Positions 35,855 to 47,833 of a stretch of DNA of 64,000 nt are shown here, piece by piece (position 1 is the first letter of the stretch; each line of letters begins with the position of its first letter). A program made the position numbers and the translations under genes. The notes beneath the pieces were generated by a model. It was not told the DNA's origin. It did not search any database and worked only from the letters and a program-made list of their open reading frames with translations. This stretch comes from Phycomyces blakesleeanus NRRL 1555(-) (Eukaryota; Mucoromycota; Mucoromycetes; Mucorales; Phycomycetaceae): contig NW_017265157.1 in assembly GCF_001638985.1 (NCBI RefSeq), positions 496,001 through 560,000 of the forward strand. Direction: 5' to 3'.

Positions 35855-37031
35855 TTTTTTTTAAAAAGAAAAATAAGAATGGAAGGAGGTATGTATAAGC
35901 TGTTTAATAAATCTAGGGAAGAAGGAAAGAAAGAAATACGAGAAAGAGAATTTAAAGAATTACAACAAAAAAGGACATTTTTTTTTGATAATCTTTAATT
36001 CTTTAATTATAATTATTTTTTGGCTTGTGATAGCCCATCGACGATGAAGTGTCGTACTTTGAATAAAAGATATATATATATTTGGATAGGTTGAGACTTT
36101 GTCGGATATGCATCTCAGTGATATACATACATATTTACATGTTTGTATATAATTGGATATCGCTGAATCGGATACCTTTATATTAGTGATCGTAAGAAAA
36201 TAATAATGATTCAAAACATACAGAAAAACAATAAGGTCTGTGCAGAATTGACTTGATTTATTTTCTTGAGCCTCTTTTAAAAACAAAATATTTTATATTT
36301 TCTGGGGTACTCTATATGAAATCAAGACAATATTCACACCCATAAATGGTTGGTTTCTAAAAAAAAAAAGAAAAAAATCTAACAATTTGTTTATCCAAAA
36401 CGATCCACATTAATTATATGTATATACATATATTCATGTCATTTAATTTCATTTATCTATTTTCTAATTCTTGGCAATTCAATTTGGTTCAATTTGGTTC
36501 AATTTGGTTCAATTTGGTTCAATTTGGTTCAATTTGGTTCAATTTCTGTAGGTAAAATTAGAAGAATATTATTTTAAATGTATTTATGTATAGTAGTATT
36601 GAAGAACTATAATCTATCTAGCTAACAATGACATCACATAATTGGTTAAATAAAAGATGGAAAAAAAAAAGTAGCATTAAAGAGCTCTACCAAAAATACA
36701 AGTCAATTTTTATCTATTTTAAAGTTCAGAAACCTCACAGAAATAGTGAAAGTGAAAGACCAACAAACACTTGCTTACTTGCTCACTATACTCATTATAC
36801 ATATTTTTAATGGCGTCACAAAATTAGACATTAGATATATGGATATATAATACTGTATCACTCTATATTATTATTATTATTATTATTATTATGTATATTT
36901 TAAAGATAGTGGTTATACAATTTTATTTGTTTAATTTAATTTTATTAAAAAAGAAACAACATCCTTTGTTGTAATAAGTATTAGAAACAATAGTAGCAGT
37001 AGCTATATTTGTTTGACTGGCTCTAGAAAAA
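35855..37031. other. divergent intergenic region with minisatellite
   Basis: Promoters of the lipase (-) and the EEP gene (+). The middle holds the AATTTGGTTC minisatellite (36480-36545) and an (ATT)n tract at 36868-36890. Otherwise AT-rich and without genes. Confidence 0.4.
36480..36545. repeat. 10-bp minisatellite, AATTTGGTTC x 6.5
   Basis: Six identical tandem copies and a partial seventh, without a single mismatch, which suggests recent expansion. Confidence 0.97.
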
Positions 37032-38875
37032 ATGAATAAAGAAGATATAGACCCTGCCAGCAAAACTCCACCTGGCCAAATACTAGAATATGATTACCGC
37101 CCCACCACCAGTCAGACTTCTTTGGCTCCCCCTTTTTTAAAAGTAATTCAATGGAATATCGAACGTAACTATGGTATGAGCAATTATATATAGCCATTTT
37201 TCCCGTCCTATTCCACCCCTTTTTTCAATTTCATTCTTTGAGAAATAAATAAATAATGATTGTGATTTTGGTAAATAATAGAATCACAAGACATCTTGAT
37301 TCTTCTTAAAAATGTCGATGCCGATGTGGTCATTCTGCAAGAGATTGACATTGGGTGCAAACGTTCTGGTAGTAAGAATCACATGAAGGATCTTTGCATG
37401 ACCCTTGAAATGAAAGGAGGTTTTGTGTCCGAGTTCCATGAGCTAGACGATCCCTGTCGAAAGCCAAGAGATGCAGTAAAGTATATATATATATATATAT
37501 ACATACGATTCAACCATTTTAGAAAATAATAATAATGATTAATGATTGATAATAAAGGGTGGGGGTGTCCATGGCAACGCAATTCTGTCGAAATATGATA
37601 TTTCATTTGAAGTGTTGGAACATAAACATCATCCATTCAATTGGGACAGAGACGGTGGAACTCTAAAGGAACCACGTATAGGAAGGTAAGTTTATATATA
37701 AAAATTTATATATATATATATATATATATGAGAGTATTCAATTAGTATTGTAGACGGTACACATTAGTGAGTACTGTTCGACCTCCTTCATTCCCTCCCG
37801 TATTATGTTACAGTGTTCACTTGGAGGTAAGAATAGGACAATAAAGTATTGGTATATACTTTATTACTACGACATGAAAAGAGGAAAGGGGAGATAGAGA
37901 ACAGATACATTTAACATTTATGATCCATAATAAAAATTATATATATATATAAAGGTGTTTACGGGTATTATTGGAAGAATTGAATGTTTTTCAGAGATCC
38001 TTGAACATGCCTCAAGACAAGACAAATACCCTCACCAGCTTATCTTTGGGGATCTCAATACGATGGGGCACTCGATTGCTCGCCTGTCGGCTGTGTATTG
38101 TCGAGATCGATACCGGTGGGCCAGTCTTGGGCAGACAGAGAGCGGTTGGTGGGATGATCGGTTCTTTGGATTCCATATCACCCAGGGTCCGATTAATAGC
38201 CGACTGGCCAGAGCGTGTGGGCTGTTTGTGGTTGTGCCGAGCTGGCTAGTCGAGCTTGGCTACCGACACCAACCTAGGCTGATGGACTGGCTGTCGAGGT
38301 GGGTTGGGAGTGGGTTTGAGGAGCATACGCTCAGAGCAGCTCGGAACCCTGGATTCTACGACCCTTGGGATCCAGAAGAGGTCACGCTTGAGAATCCAGC
38401 TTATGGAGGACTGTTCAAGGCCAAACTGGACTGGACTTTAGTCCGTGGCATGAGTGTATTGAAAAGGGGCCGCGGCAATCTGGATTACAAAGCTAGCGAT
38501 CATGCCTATTTGTGGGTAGACGTAACACCCGACAAACCAACACAACCAAAGACAGAGACTGAGACTGGCACAGATTTGGATACAAAGACATTGACAGGGG
38601 TAGACAATTATGATGATAATGATGGCTCCAATAATTGTGGTCAAGTGGGGCCAATTGGACAAACAGAAACAAAGTCAAAGCAAGAGCCAAATGAAGTAGG
38701 AGTAGGAGTAGAAGTGGTAGGAGTGGTAGGAGTAAAGAATGGTGATGATGATCGGAAGCTCTGGCAGGCCCGTAGAGCCGCGTGGGGTTCCACGAATGAG
38801 ATTGACTGGATGTACTATTTTATGATCACTGCACTTTTGGGTGTTTCTTGGCACGTGATGTCCAAAATATATTGA
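37032..38875 (+). CDS. endonuclease/exonuclease/phosphatase protein, tail-anchored
   Basis: Mg-dependent EEP-fold enzyme; exact substrate unknown. Five exons: 37032-37173, 37282-37475, 37558-37685, 37754-37826 and 37955-38875; 485 aa. Catalytic motifs are complete: N42 in QWNIERN, E68 in ILQEIDIG, D212 and N214 in FGDLNTMG, and S360-D361-H362 in KASDHAYLWVDV. GGVHGNAILSKYDI is typical of the Ccr4/Angel branch, but there is no LRR or PUF partner domain. After the SDH motif comes a low-complexity Thr/Gly/Val-rich linker (about 375-440). A final hydrophobic helix (WMYYFMITALLGVSWHVM, about residues 463-480) ends five residues from the C-terminus, so the protein is probably tail-anchored in ER or outer mitochondrial membrane. 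Candidates include a membrane nuclease or an inositol/sphingolipid phosphatase. Confidence 0.85.
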
Positions 38876-39002
38876 ATTTTGAAATCCGTCTAATTTAAAG
38901 CTGTGTATAAACACAGCCGCTGTTGAATTAAAAAAAAATTGCTTTGATTTGTAGGCAAAGAGGTGTGTGTGTGTAAAAGCAGGGCATGGTATGTTATATA
39001 AA

Positions 39003-39040
39003 TGGCTGGCTGGCTGGCTGGCTGGCTAGCTGGCTAGCTA
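39003..39040. repeat. (TGGC)n / TGGCTAGC microsatellite
   Basis: Tandem TGGC units ending in two TAGC variants, a few dozen bases after the EEP gene's 3' flank. Confidence 0.95.
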
Positions 39041-40243
39041 AATTATATATTATACATCTTTTTAATATTGAGTGAGTATGGTTTATTCTATACAGAATCA
39101 GTTCAAGACGTAAAAGTATATGGTTTAGCTAATTGAAAAAGGAAGAAGTAAGGGTAGATAGTCAGACAAGCATACCAAAAAAAAAAAGGAGTGGTGGTTG
39201 GATAGAGTTAGTTGATGAATGTGGAGAATGTGTGTAGAAACATAGTAATTAATTAATCATTGGATTTTATTATACAGTGTATTTAATTTTTTTTTGATGA
39301 CAGCCAAGCATTAATTTGTCTCAAGTATAAAAATCGGAGTTGAAACGTCAAGTTTAAAGAGACACATATAGTTTTACTTGTATGATTTGGTTTCTTGGCC
39401 TTTGTTTTTGTTTGAAACATCAAATACATTTTTCATTTCAATAAAAATGATGGTTTATGCGTTGTATATAAAGTACTTGTTTCATGTGTCTTACTTTTTT
39501 GTATGAGAGTGGAGTAAAACAAATAATGACTATGTAGATGGTTTTGGCTAAAATATTATTTACTTTTTTTTTCTTTCTTTCCCTCAAAAAAAAATAATCT
39601 AATAATCGGTGTTGGACTTGTTACTTTGTTTTAATTGGTCTTATTTTTTTTTTTGATAATCAAATATATATATAAAATCAAGAATAAGAAAAAGAAAACA
39701 AAAACACCAATTTTAGACAAGAGAAATAATATGGAGGCTGTCAATTGGATACCTTGCTTCTTATTCTTATTCTTATATAAATACGTAAATAAAAAGGTTA
39801 TGATGGTGGTGGTAGTTGTAGTTGTAGTTGTAGTGACTGTGTTAGGAAGTGCACAAAAGATATAACACCAAGGAAAATACCAAGGAAAAAGGGTGTTCTG
39901 TAGTACGAACCGTGTCCGTGGAATATATAGACATGTATAAAAGATATATGTATATCTCCTTTATACGCTTATAGGTTTTTGTGTAGAGATTTTTCACACA
40001 TGGCTATTTGATAATGATAATGATAATGATAATAATTAAGATTAAGATTCATGATATATAAATAAATAAATAAATAAAAAATTCTTACGGAAAGAAGCTC
40101 ACCTAAATGGGCAATTTGTCTTTATCTATCATTATCTATCTTTAACATCTTTATGTCTTTATATCATTTTCATGTATACTTTCTTTCTTTAATTGCCTAT
40201 TTTATTTTTATTTGTTTTTTTTACTCCAAGAGTAATATATGTA

Positions 40244-40304
40244 GCCTAGTGATAAACAACCTAGTGATAAATAACCTAGTGATAAATAACACGGTGATAA
40301 ATTA
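40244..40304. repeat. 15-bp tandem repeat, CCTAGTGATAAATAA
   Basis: Three clear copies and one degenerate copy in tandem, about 1 kb upstream of the sugar-porter start codon. Confidence 0.85.
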
Positions 40305-41304
40305 AATAAAATTGTGTAGTCATGACAACAAACTATATATATTATATTTATATATTGGCTCCGAAATATCCAATTGAATTCAACTCGGAACTTATTTTTT
40401 CCAACTTACTGGCCGCATCAAATACAATTTATTTATATTATTATTTTATTTTTTATTTTTTTTTTAAAAAAAAGGGTATAATCAATGAATGTATATTTGT
40501 TATTTACTGCTATTTTTTTTGAAAAAGAATTAATAGGTAACAAAGAGGATGAAAATCATTATACGAATAATTTTTATTTATATATTTTTTTATGCAATAT
40601 TATTTCGTTATTCTAATCTTGTATTTCCCTTTTTCTTTGCTTTTCTTTATTTAATCTTATCCTTATCTTTCTACTTCTTCTTCTTCTTCTCCTTTTCACT
40701 TTTTTTTTTTTTTTAAAACCTCGGTAGTCAAAATAAAATATTTCAGCGCTTTTGAAATTTTTCCCTAAAAAAGAAAAATTGTACAAGCCTCCCTTTTTCT
40801 CTCTCCCCCCTCTATCTGCCTGTCACTCTGTCCCTCTACTACTTCTGTCACTCTGTTTCTTCTTCTTACTATAATATATAATATAAAATAAAACAAAACA
40901 AAAAAAAATCTGTTACTTATCTTATCACCGGAGCCGAACTAATTTATTTTATATTTTGTTTTATTTATAAATCAGACAACAACAGCAGCAGCAGCAACAA
41001 CAACAACATAAAAAAAAAAAGGCCAAAATAAAACAAATAAAAAAATAAAATAAAATATATTACTCTATTGCTTTTAGTCCTTTAAATTTTTCTTTCTCTC
41101 TCTCTTTCTTTCTCTCCCTCTCTTTACTCTCTTTGTTTCATTTCATTGCATTGCATTTTTTCTAAAGAAAATATATAGAACAAACATATATTATATTATA
41201 TTATATTATATTATATAATATTGTATATATTCTATATATATTAAAAAAAAAGAAAAAAGTAGTATATCAATTAGCAGCATCATTATAGCACACCTCTATT
41301 TAGA

Positions 41305-43187
41305 ATGCCTAGCACAACAAAATCCCAAGATTTGGGATTCACTTCCTATATGATTATGTGTGCATGTGTTGCAGCAATATCTGGATTTACAGTTGGTTGG
41401 CATATCAGTAAGTACCTTAATTTATTTTTATTTTATAATATAATATAAAGTTTAAATTTTATTTTATATCTATCTATGTATCTATGTGATTAGATATCTC
41501 ATTAACTTTATTATGATTTTTAAAGGTGTACCAAATGTGCCTCAAGCAGTAATTACACAGTGCACTGATGGAACTATTAGTGCAACTAGTTTACCAGCAT
41601 GTCTTCCAATGAGTGATTTCACTTGGTAAATATTTAGATATCGAGATATTCCAAACATATGTATTAATCAAAAAACCAAAAAAATAAAAAATAAAAAAAA
41701 TAGGGGTTATACTATTGGTGCCTTTCCAATCGGTGGCTTCTTTGGAAGTATAGCAAGCATGTACCTTAACAACAAATACGGCAGACGAGCAAACATGTTG
41801 ATTGCCTGTGCTTGGATGATTGCTGGTGGTATCTTGTCTTCATGTGCCATTAACATTGTCATGGTAAATAATTGAAAATTAAATTAAACCAAAATGATTC
41901 TTTAGTTTTACTAATTTTATATATATATATATAAATTATTTTAGTATTCATTTGGCAGAGCATTTGTTGGTGTTGCATCTGGCATGTCTGGATCATCAGT
42001 CGCTATCTACGTATCCGAAATCTCGACTACAAAGAGCCGTGGTGCACTTGGAAGTCTGTTCGAACTGTTCCTCAACACCGGTATCCTGATCACCCAGATC
42101 TGCGGCATGTACATGAGCACCGCTAATGCCTGGCGTTTCCTGTGGGCCATTCCAACCTTTTTGGCCGCAATCCAGGCCGTTTTGCTGGTCTTCTTTGTCG
42201 TCGAATCTCCGCGCTACCTCTGCTCGACCAAGGAATACGACCCGGCATGTGCAGCCCTGCAACGCCTACGCTCCGACGCAGATATCGAAGAAGAATTCGC
42301 AGAGATGCTTGCTGCCCGCCAGCGCGAAGAAAACGGCAGGCCAAGCATGAACATCTGGGACATCATCGTCCTGAAAGACAAGACTATCTCCTGGAACACC
42401 GTGATCGTCATGGTCCTGCAGGCCTATAACCAGGTCGGTGGCATTGGACCCATCTCAGTCTACTCGGTCGGATTCTTGACCAAGATTTTCAATGGTGATT
42501 CTTCCCTGGCCACCGACATTTCACTGGCTGCAGCCGCAGGAAACATTGTGGCTGTCTTTATTGCCATTGGATTTATGAACCGTGTTGGCCGCAAAGGCTT
42601 TATGTTGATTTCGACTGCCGGAACTTGCATTGCATCTATTATGATGGTAGTAGGATCATCAGGCGGCACCAAACTTGCACCACTTGTCATTACATCAGGT
42701 AAGAAAGAATGATAATCAAACAACTGATTGATAACATAATGTATGTATTGACCAACACTTTTATGAATGATTAGTATTGCTGTTTACTTTTACGTACTCT
42801 ATGGGCTGTGGTGTGATTCCTTGGATGATTGCGCCTGAACTGCTGCCTCTCCATGCTCTTTCTGCCGGAAGTGCTCTTGGAAATGGTGCAAACTGGCTTT
42901 GCAACTTTATCATCAACACTGTCTGGCCTTACATGGACGCCAACCTCAAAGAGTATAGTTTTACTGTGTTTGTTGCCCTCAATTTTGTTGCATTTGTGTT
43001 CCTCTTGATCTTCATGCCAGAAACCACCGGTCGTGATATTGACTTTAACGAAGAAACGACTATCAAGGACGATGCCGAGTTCACTGTAGATGGCCGTGGT
43101 TCTGCTATCGTCAACACTAACACCAATAGCGATGGTACAGATGAACTTGCAACCTTCAAGACCGAACACATTAATCACAAGCATTAA
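41305..43187 (+). CDS. MFS sugar porter (hexose transporter type)
   Basis: Twelve-helix major-facilitator transporter of the sugar-porter family, plasma membrane. Five exons: 41305-41407, 41526-41625, 41704-41863, 41945-42698 and 42775-43187; 509 aa, the standard size. Family motifs: NNKYGRRANML after TM2, GRAFVGVASG and YVSEI near TM4-5, VESPRYL ending the first half, MNRVGRKGFML in the second half and PETTGRDID after TM12. TM7 carries the QAYNQVGGIGPISVYS block, close to the QQxxG...YYS signature of glucose transporters, with Asn where many have Gln. Exon 4 is much richer in GC (42000-42500) than the rest of the gene. Substrate is inferred as hexose. The 5' flank has long pyrimidine tracts. 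Confidence 0.92.
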
Positions 43188-44607
43188 AAAAAAACAACAA
43201 CAACAACAATTTATTTATTTGTTTTAATACCTCTCTTTTTCTTTTTTCTTTCTTGTATACAAAATTACATTGATTTCCCCCTCCCTTTCAATTCTTTTCT
43301 TTTATTTATTTATTTATTTTTGGTTTTGGTTTTGTTTCATTTTTGTTTCATTTATTTTACACACACACACGCGCGCATTCTTTTATATGTACATTTTTTT
43401 TTTCTTTTTTATATATATATATATATATAAAATCTTTATTCTTTATATTTTGTTGTATTTGCAAATACAACAACAACAAGAAGAAGAAGAGCATTAATAT
43501 ATAGTTAAATATAACCCCAAGACAAGAGTTCTATAGGTTGACAAGCAAACAATGATCTTCTTTTTTGTTTACTGTCCATTGTGTCAAAAGTTATGGTTAT
43601 TATGTTTTTGTTGAATCTTGGAATAAACCGATTCAACCCAAAAATGCTCTGATTTTTTTATTTTTATTTTATTGGTGGGGTGATTTCTATAATATACATA
43701 TATTTTTTCTTATGTTATTTAGTGTTCACAAAATATTCAATTTAAAAAAAAAAAAAAAAATTATCCTAGGAGGAAGATTTATTGGTTGGTTGTTGGTTGG
43801 TGACAAAACAAGCAATATTTTCGTGTTTTGCTAGCTGTTGCTTTGTGTTGTATTTTAGACCAAAAAAACAAACAAACAGACAAACAAAATGATTAAATAA
43901 TTAATAGATATACACACAATATATTATAGTGTAGTGTGTTAAAAGTCTAGTAATCAAGCAATCAACTTATATATATTTTTATAATACCAAAGATAAAAAG
44001 AATAGTCACAAATGGGGATTTCGCTCCTCTAAAATGCACACAGACATATAAAAGAAAAAGAAAGAAAAGGAAACCAACGTACGACTGCGCGACTGAATGG
44101 CTGCGCGAACAAGCGAACGAATGAACAGACAAGAATAAGAGCAAAAATGAAAAGCAAGAATATAAACCTTAAAACATATGGCGCCTTTTGTACTCTTCAC
44201 CTGTTTTTTTTTTTCACTATGTGTATCTTTTAGTACAGATCTTTGTTCTAAAGCACAAAAGTACATATATGTACCTTGTGAGTGTCACTATTGCGTCATG
44301 AGAACCTCTCTCTTATTATTTTATATACATACATACATTATATCGTTACTGTTACTGTTACTGTTACTGTTACTGTTACTGCTGTATATATGATTTTTAA
44401 AGTCTTTTTTTTTTTCTCTCTCTCTATTTCACACACACTAATAAACTTGCATGACGCATATAATTAAAAAAAAAAAATGCATAAAATAAAAGCATTTGTT
44501 TTTCCCAATTTTTGATTTTTTTGATTTTTTATTTTTATTAACTTTTATATTCATATTTGTTTTAAATAAATAACTTGAATAACAATCAACAACTAATAGC
44601 TATAACT
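43188..44607. other. AT-rich intergenic region
   Basis: Pyrimidine-rich 3' flank of the transporter, then low-complexity sequence. A GTTACT hexamer repeat is at 44345-44380. Only chance ORFs of hydrophobic low-complexity composition are present. Confidence 0.4.
44345..44380. repeat. GTTACT hexanucleotide repeat
   Basis: Six near-perfect tandem GTTACT units about 230 bp upstream of the Stm1-like gene. Confidence 0.9.
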
Positions 44608-45438
44608 ATGTCTGAACGTCAAAACCGCTTTGAAATTATCGACGGCCAAAAGGTTGAAATCGACAAGCTTGGAAACGTCAAACCAGTTGAAGAAGAGGTT
44701 GGAGAACCAAAGACAAGACATGAAAAGAGAGCAGCCCAGCCAAGAACTGCAGGTAATTAGATATTCTTAACCAATATTGATATCAATATCAATGCATTTA
44801 TTTTTTTTAATATATATAGTCTCTCCTCCTGATATTCGCCGAGGACGCGACCGCGGTGTAGACGCGCCTTCTGCACATGAAACCACAGACAGCACACCCG
44901 TATCTGTATCTAGTCACAAGAGTTCCCCACCTCATGAAAAAGGTCATCATGAGTCTTCTGGCTACCATCCCCATGGAAGACCCACAGAGAGTTTTGGCAA
45001 CCTTGGTTACGGGTAAATATATATATATATATAATAGTTCTTACTACTGTGTATATAATGATTTTAATCTCTTTTTTCTCTTTCTTTAAATGTATATGTA
45101 GAACTACTGAAAAGAAGGTCAAGCAAGGCTGGGGAGATTTGGTTGAATCTGAATTGAATGTGTAAGTGTGTTTTGAATTAAAATAAAAATTAAAAATTAA
45201 AAATTAAATGTATTGTAGTGCTGTTGAGCCTCAAGACCCAAAGGATCCTGCTAGTGCTGGCTCCCCTCTGCCAAAGGGAAATGATGATGCCGATGATGGC
45301 AAGGTTGAGACCTTGGATGAGTACCAGGCCAGTCAGCACAAATTACCTGAAAAGTTCCGCAAGCCTGAGCCACGTCCACCAATTGAGGATCCCTCCGACC
45401 CACTTGTTAAAAATGCAGTTCCATTCAAGAGAGATTAA
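44608..45438 (+). CDS. Stm1/SERBP1-like ribosome-associated protein
   Basis: Likely member of the HABP4/PAI-RBP1 (Stm1-like) group, which lodge in the mRNA channel of idle 80S ribosomes and bind RNA. Four exons: 44608-44752, 44820-45012, 45102-45161 and 45219-45438; 205 aa. The protein is mostly disordered and charged. Supporting motifs are KKVKQGWGDL, typical of fungal Stm1 proteins, a downstream TLDEYQASQ block matching the LDEY/LDEW element, and an RRGRDRG patch. The N-terminus (NRFEIIDGQKVEIDKLGNV) does not closely match the yeast Stm1 N-domain, so orthology is uncertain. The start is the ATG of MSERQ. Alternative: an unrelated low-complexity RNA-binding protein. Confidence 0.7.
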
Positions 45439-45702
45439 TATTTCTTTGTTTTTCTTATTTAATATGATTATATAATTAATTAATTAATTAATTAATTAAT
45501 TAAGTAATTAAGTAATTGGTTGATTTAATTGTTTAAAAAGAAAAAGATATGTATATATGTTTATGTATGTAATCTAATATAATATAATATAATATAATAT
45601 GGTATATAGTGTATTAGTGCTTAGTATTAGTGCAGTATAATAGATATATAAAATATATATTTATTTTTATTCTCCTGGTCTGGAACACCAAGATTATTAA
45701 GA

Positions 45703-45745
<43 letters not shown>

Positions 45746-46186
45746 AAACAAGTAAAATAGCTACCTCTCAAAAAAATATCTAGTCTCTTGCACTATGGTT
45801 GTACAAGCACAAAAAGTCAATTTTGCCAATTAGCTTTATTTGCCAATCTTGTCAAACACACGATTGGGCAAGTAATTAACGTAAAAGAATAAAAGAATAA
45901 AATATAAGCAAAAGCAACAGCAACAACAACTACGGTCATCAATAAAAAAAATAAATAAATATATATATATATATATATATTTTATATTACACTATAAAAA
46001 AAAATTCAATTTATAATTTATAATTTTTTATTATTTATTATTTATTATTTATTATTTATTCCTCTTCTTTCTTTATTTCTTTCGTTTATCATCTTTACCC
46101 ATTCAACCACCCTATAATTTTCTTTTATATCCTCTAATAAATAAATAAATAAATAAATATATATCTCTTTTAATAACCTCTTGATA
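45439..46186. other. AT-rich intergenic with simple repeats
   Basis: Contains (TTAA)n at 45476-45503, (AATAT)n at 45573-45600 and several (TA)n tracts (45690-45742, 45960-45980). No gene is seen. Confidence 0.4.
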
Positions 46187-47428
46187 ATGATGAAGAAAAT
46201 GCAACCTACCTTGACTACCAGTACACCTTTGTCTCTGGCATCAACAAAGCGGCCACTCTCTTTGGCTCTCCCGGCCTCATCGAGTGCTGCTCCGTCTGGA
46301 TCTGGATTGGCCAACCGACGCAGAAACAACAAAAATCTCTCATTGTGTCTCAGCAGCAGCTCATCCGCCCAGATGTTTGCCGACCTGGCCTCACCCACCT
46401 TTGCCAGACCAGAGGCCACCAGCCAGTCCTCAAACCCATACCAGAACGGACCTGCCTTTATCATGCCCTTTCTTTATCTCGGCGCCGAATCCAATGCGGC
46501 AGATCTTACCCAGCTCCGTAAATACCATATCCAATGTCTGCTCAATCTGGCAGCCGAGGTCCACAATCCACATGAACACCTCTTCCGCCCACTTGACGAA
46601 GCACTCACAAAATCATCAACAAAATCATCATTACAAGCATCAAAATCATCAAAATTATCATTATCACAAGCATCAAAATCATCATTATCAATCCAGAAAA
46701 TGAACCTTAACAAGGACGATGAGCCAAAGATGTCTTACAAAAAGATGCCCTGGCAACACCACCAGGCCAATCTGGCAACCGAACTCGAAGTGGCCCTGGA
46801 GGCCATTGATCGGGCACGCGAGACCGGCCAATCGATTCTGGTACACTGCCAGTGTGGAGTAGCGCGTTCGGCGACCGTGATCGTGGCATATGTGATCAAG
46901 ACTCTGCGGCTGCCACTCCAGGAGGCCTACGATTATGTCAAGGCACGCGCACCGGCCATCAGTCCCAATCTCGGTTTGCTCTATCAATTGCGTGAATTTG
47001 AACAAAAGACACTCCGGCCTCAGAACCAAACCTATTCTGTCCCACCCACCCCCACCACACCGACTCACCTTATCACACCCACCAGACGCTCGACAACAAA
47101 CTCTTCTGCCAATCTGCCAATCTCTAATCTGCCAACCCTTTCACCAAAACAAAAGACTTTCTCGACAACAGCAGTCTCGAATGTGAACACGACCGTGAAT
47201 GCGAATGTGAACACGAATGTGCCTTCGAGGCTATCAAGCTTATCTTTTGCCTGGAAGCGCAAGTCTATCATCAGTCCACAGCAGCAAACATTCCCCCACT
47301 CACAATTGTCACCCCCTGAATCAAAAAAATCGGCCTCTCTTTTGGCCTCCGAGACATCGGTTGAGAGCTGGTGGCGTCTCAAGCAATCACCAAAAGCAGC
47401 CGAGCCAGATGTTTCAACTTGTTGTTAA
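46187..47428 (+). CDS. dual-specificity protein phosphatase
   Basis: Cysteine phosphatase of the DSP/MAP-kinase-phosphatase type. Single exon; the first ATG is at 46187 (413 aa) because the two codons before it are TTG and ATA. The DSP domain spans about residues 85-275, beginning at IMPFLYLGAESNAADL. The catalytic loop HCQCGVARSAT has nucleophile Cys221 and Arg227, with an extra Cys223 within the loop. The helix AYDYVKARAPAISPN follows, as in MKPs. Between the first strands and the active site is an inserted Ser/Lys/Gln repeat (KSSLQASKSSKLSLSQASKSS) coded by repetitive ATCAAA/TCATTA DNA (46606-46700). Long Ser/Thr/Pro-rich tails flank the domain and could hold MAPK docking or phosphorylation sites. 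The exact yeast counterpart (Msg5 or Pmp1 type) is not clear. Confidence 0.9.
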   Translation: MMKKMQPTLTTSTPLSLASTKRPLSLALPASSSAAPSGSGLANRRRNNKNLSLCLSSSSSAQMFADLASPTFARPEATSQSSNPYQNGPAFIMPFLYLGAESNAADLTQLRKYHIQCLLNLAAEVHNPHEHLFRPLDEALTKSSTKSSLQASKSSKLSLSQASKSSLSIQKMNLNKDDEPKMSYKKMPWQHHQANLATELEVALEAIDRARETGQSILVHCQCGVARSATVIVAYVIKTLRLPLQEAYDYVKARAPAISPNLGLLYQLREFEQKTLRPQNQTYSVPPTPTTPTHLITPTRRSTTNSSANLPISNLPTLSPKQKTFSTTAVSNVNTTVNANVNTNVPSRLSSLSFAWKRKSIISPQQQTFPHSQLSPPESKKSASLLASETSVESWWRLKQSPKAAEPDVSTCC

Positions 47429-47800
47429 ATAAATACAATAAAATAAAATACAATACAATACAATACAATATAATATATGCTTGTAAATGTAAAACAATAA
47501 TAATAATCCATTTTAAAACATGTTTGTGACGCAAGATTATCATTTAAAAAAGAAAAGGCCCTGTGACTCTTTCTTATAATTCAGGTATATCCGATACTTT
47601 TCATCTACTTAATTTAGATAGCTAATTAGATGAATTTATTTATAGATTCCAATAATAACAATTGATTGGTTGATGAAACTCCATGTCATTTGTAAATAAT
47701 AAATATATATATATATATATATATATAAAAGGTCTTTAAAGAATACAGGCTACCAGATAAAGCTTTACAAAAACTTAAATTTGTATCAGAAATTGTACTT

Positions 47801-47833
<33 letters not shown>

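Larger units (their letters stand above)
38876..41304. other. 2.4-kb AT-rich intergenic region
   Basis: Contains TGGC microsatellite (39003-39040), a 15-bp tandem repeat (40244-40304), poly-T/A runs and pyrimidine tracts (40630-40900, 41085-41160) leading to the sugar-porter gene. Near 40088 is a copy of the 15-mer found in the GNA1 promoter. No coding exon was seen. Confidence 0.4.

Noticed and set aside
36480..36545. Tandem 10-bp repeat as a CRISPR array
   Set aside because: Units are directly adjacent with no spacers, and the genome is eukaryotic.
47797..47832. T9/A-run inverted homopolymers as a hairpin element
   Set aside because: Adjacent poly-T and poly-A runs recur throughout the intergenic DNA and show no other element features.
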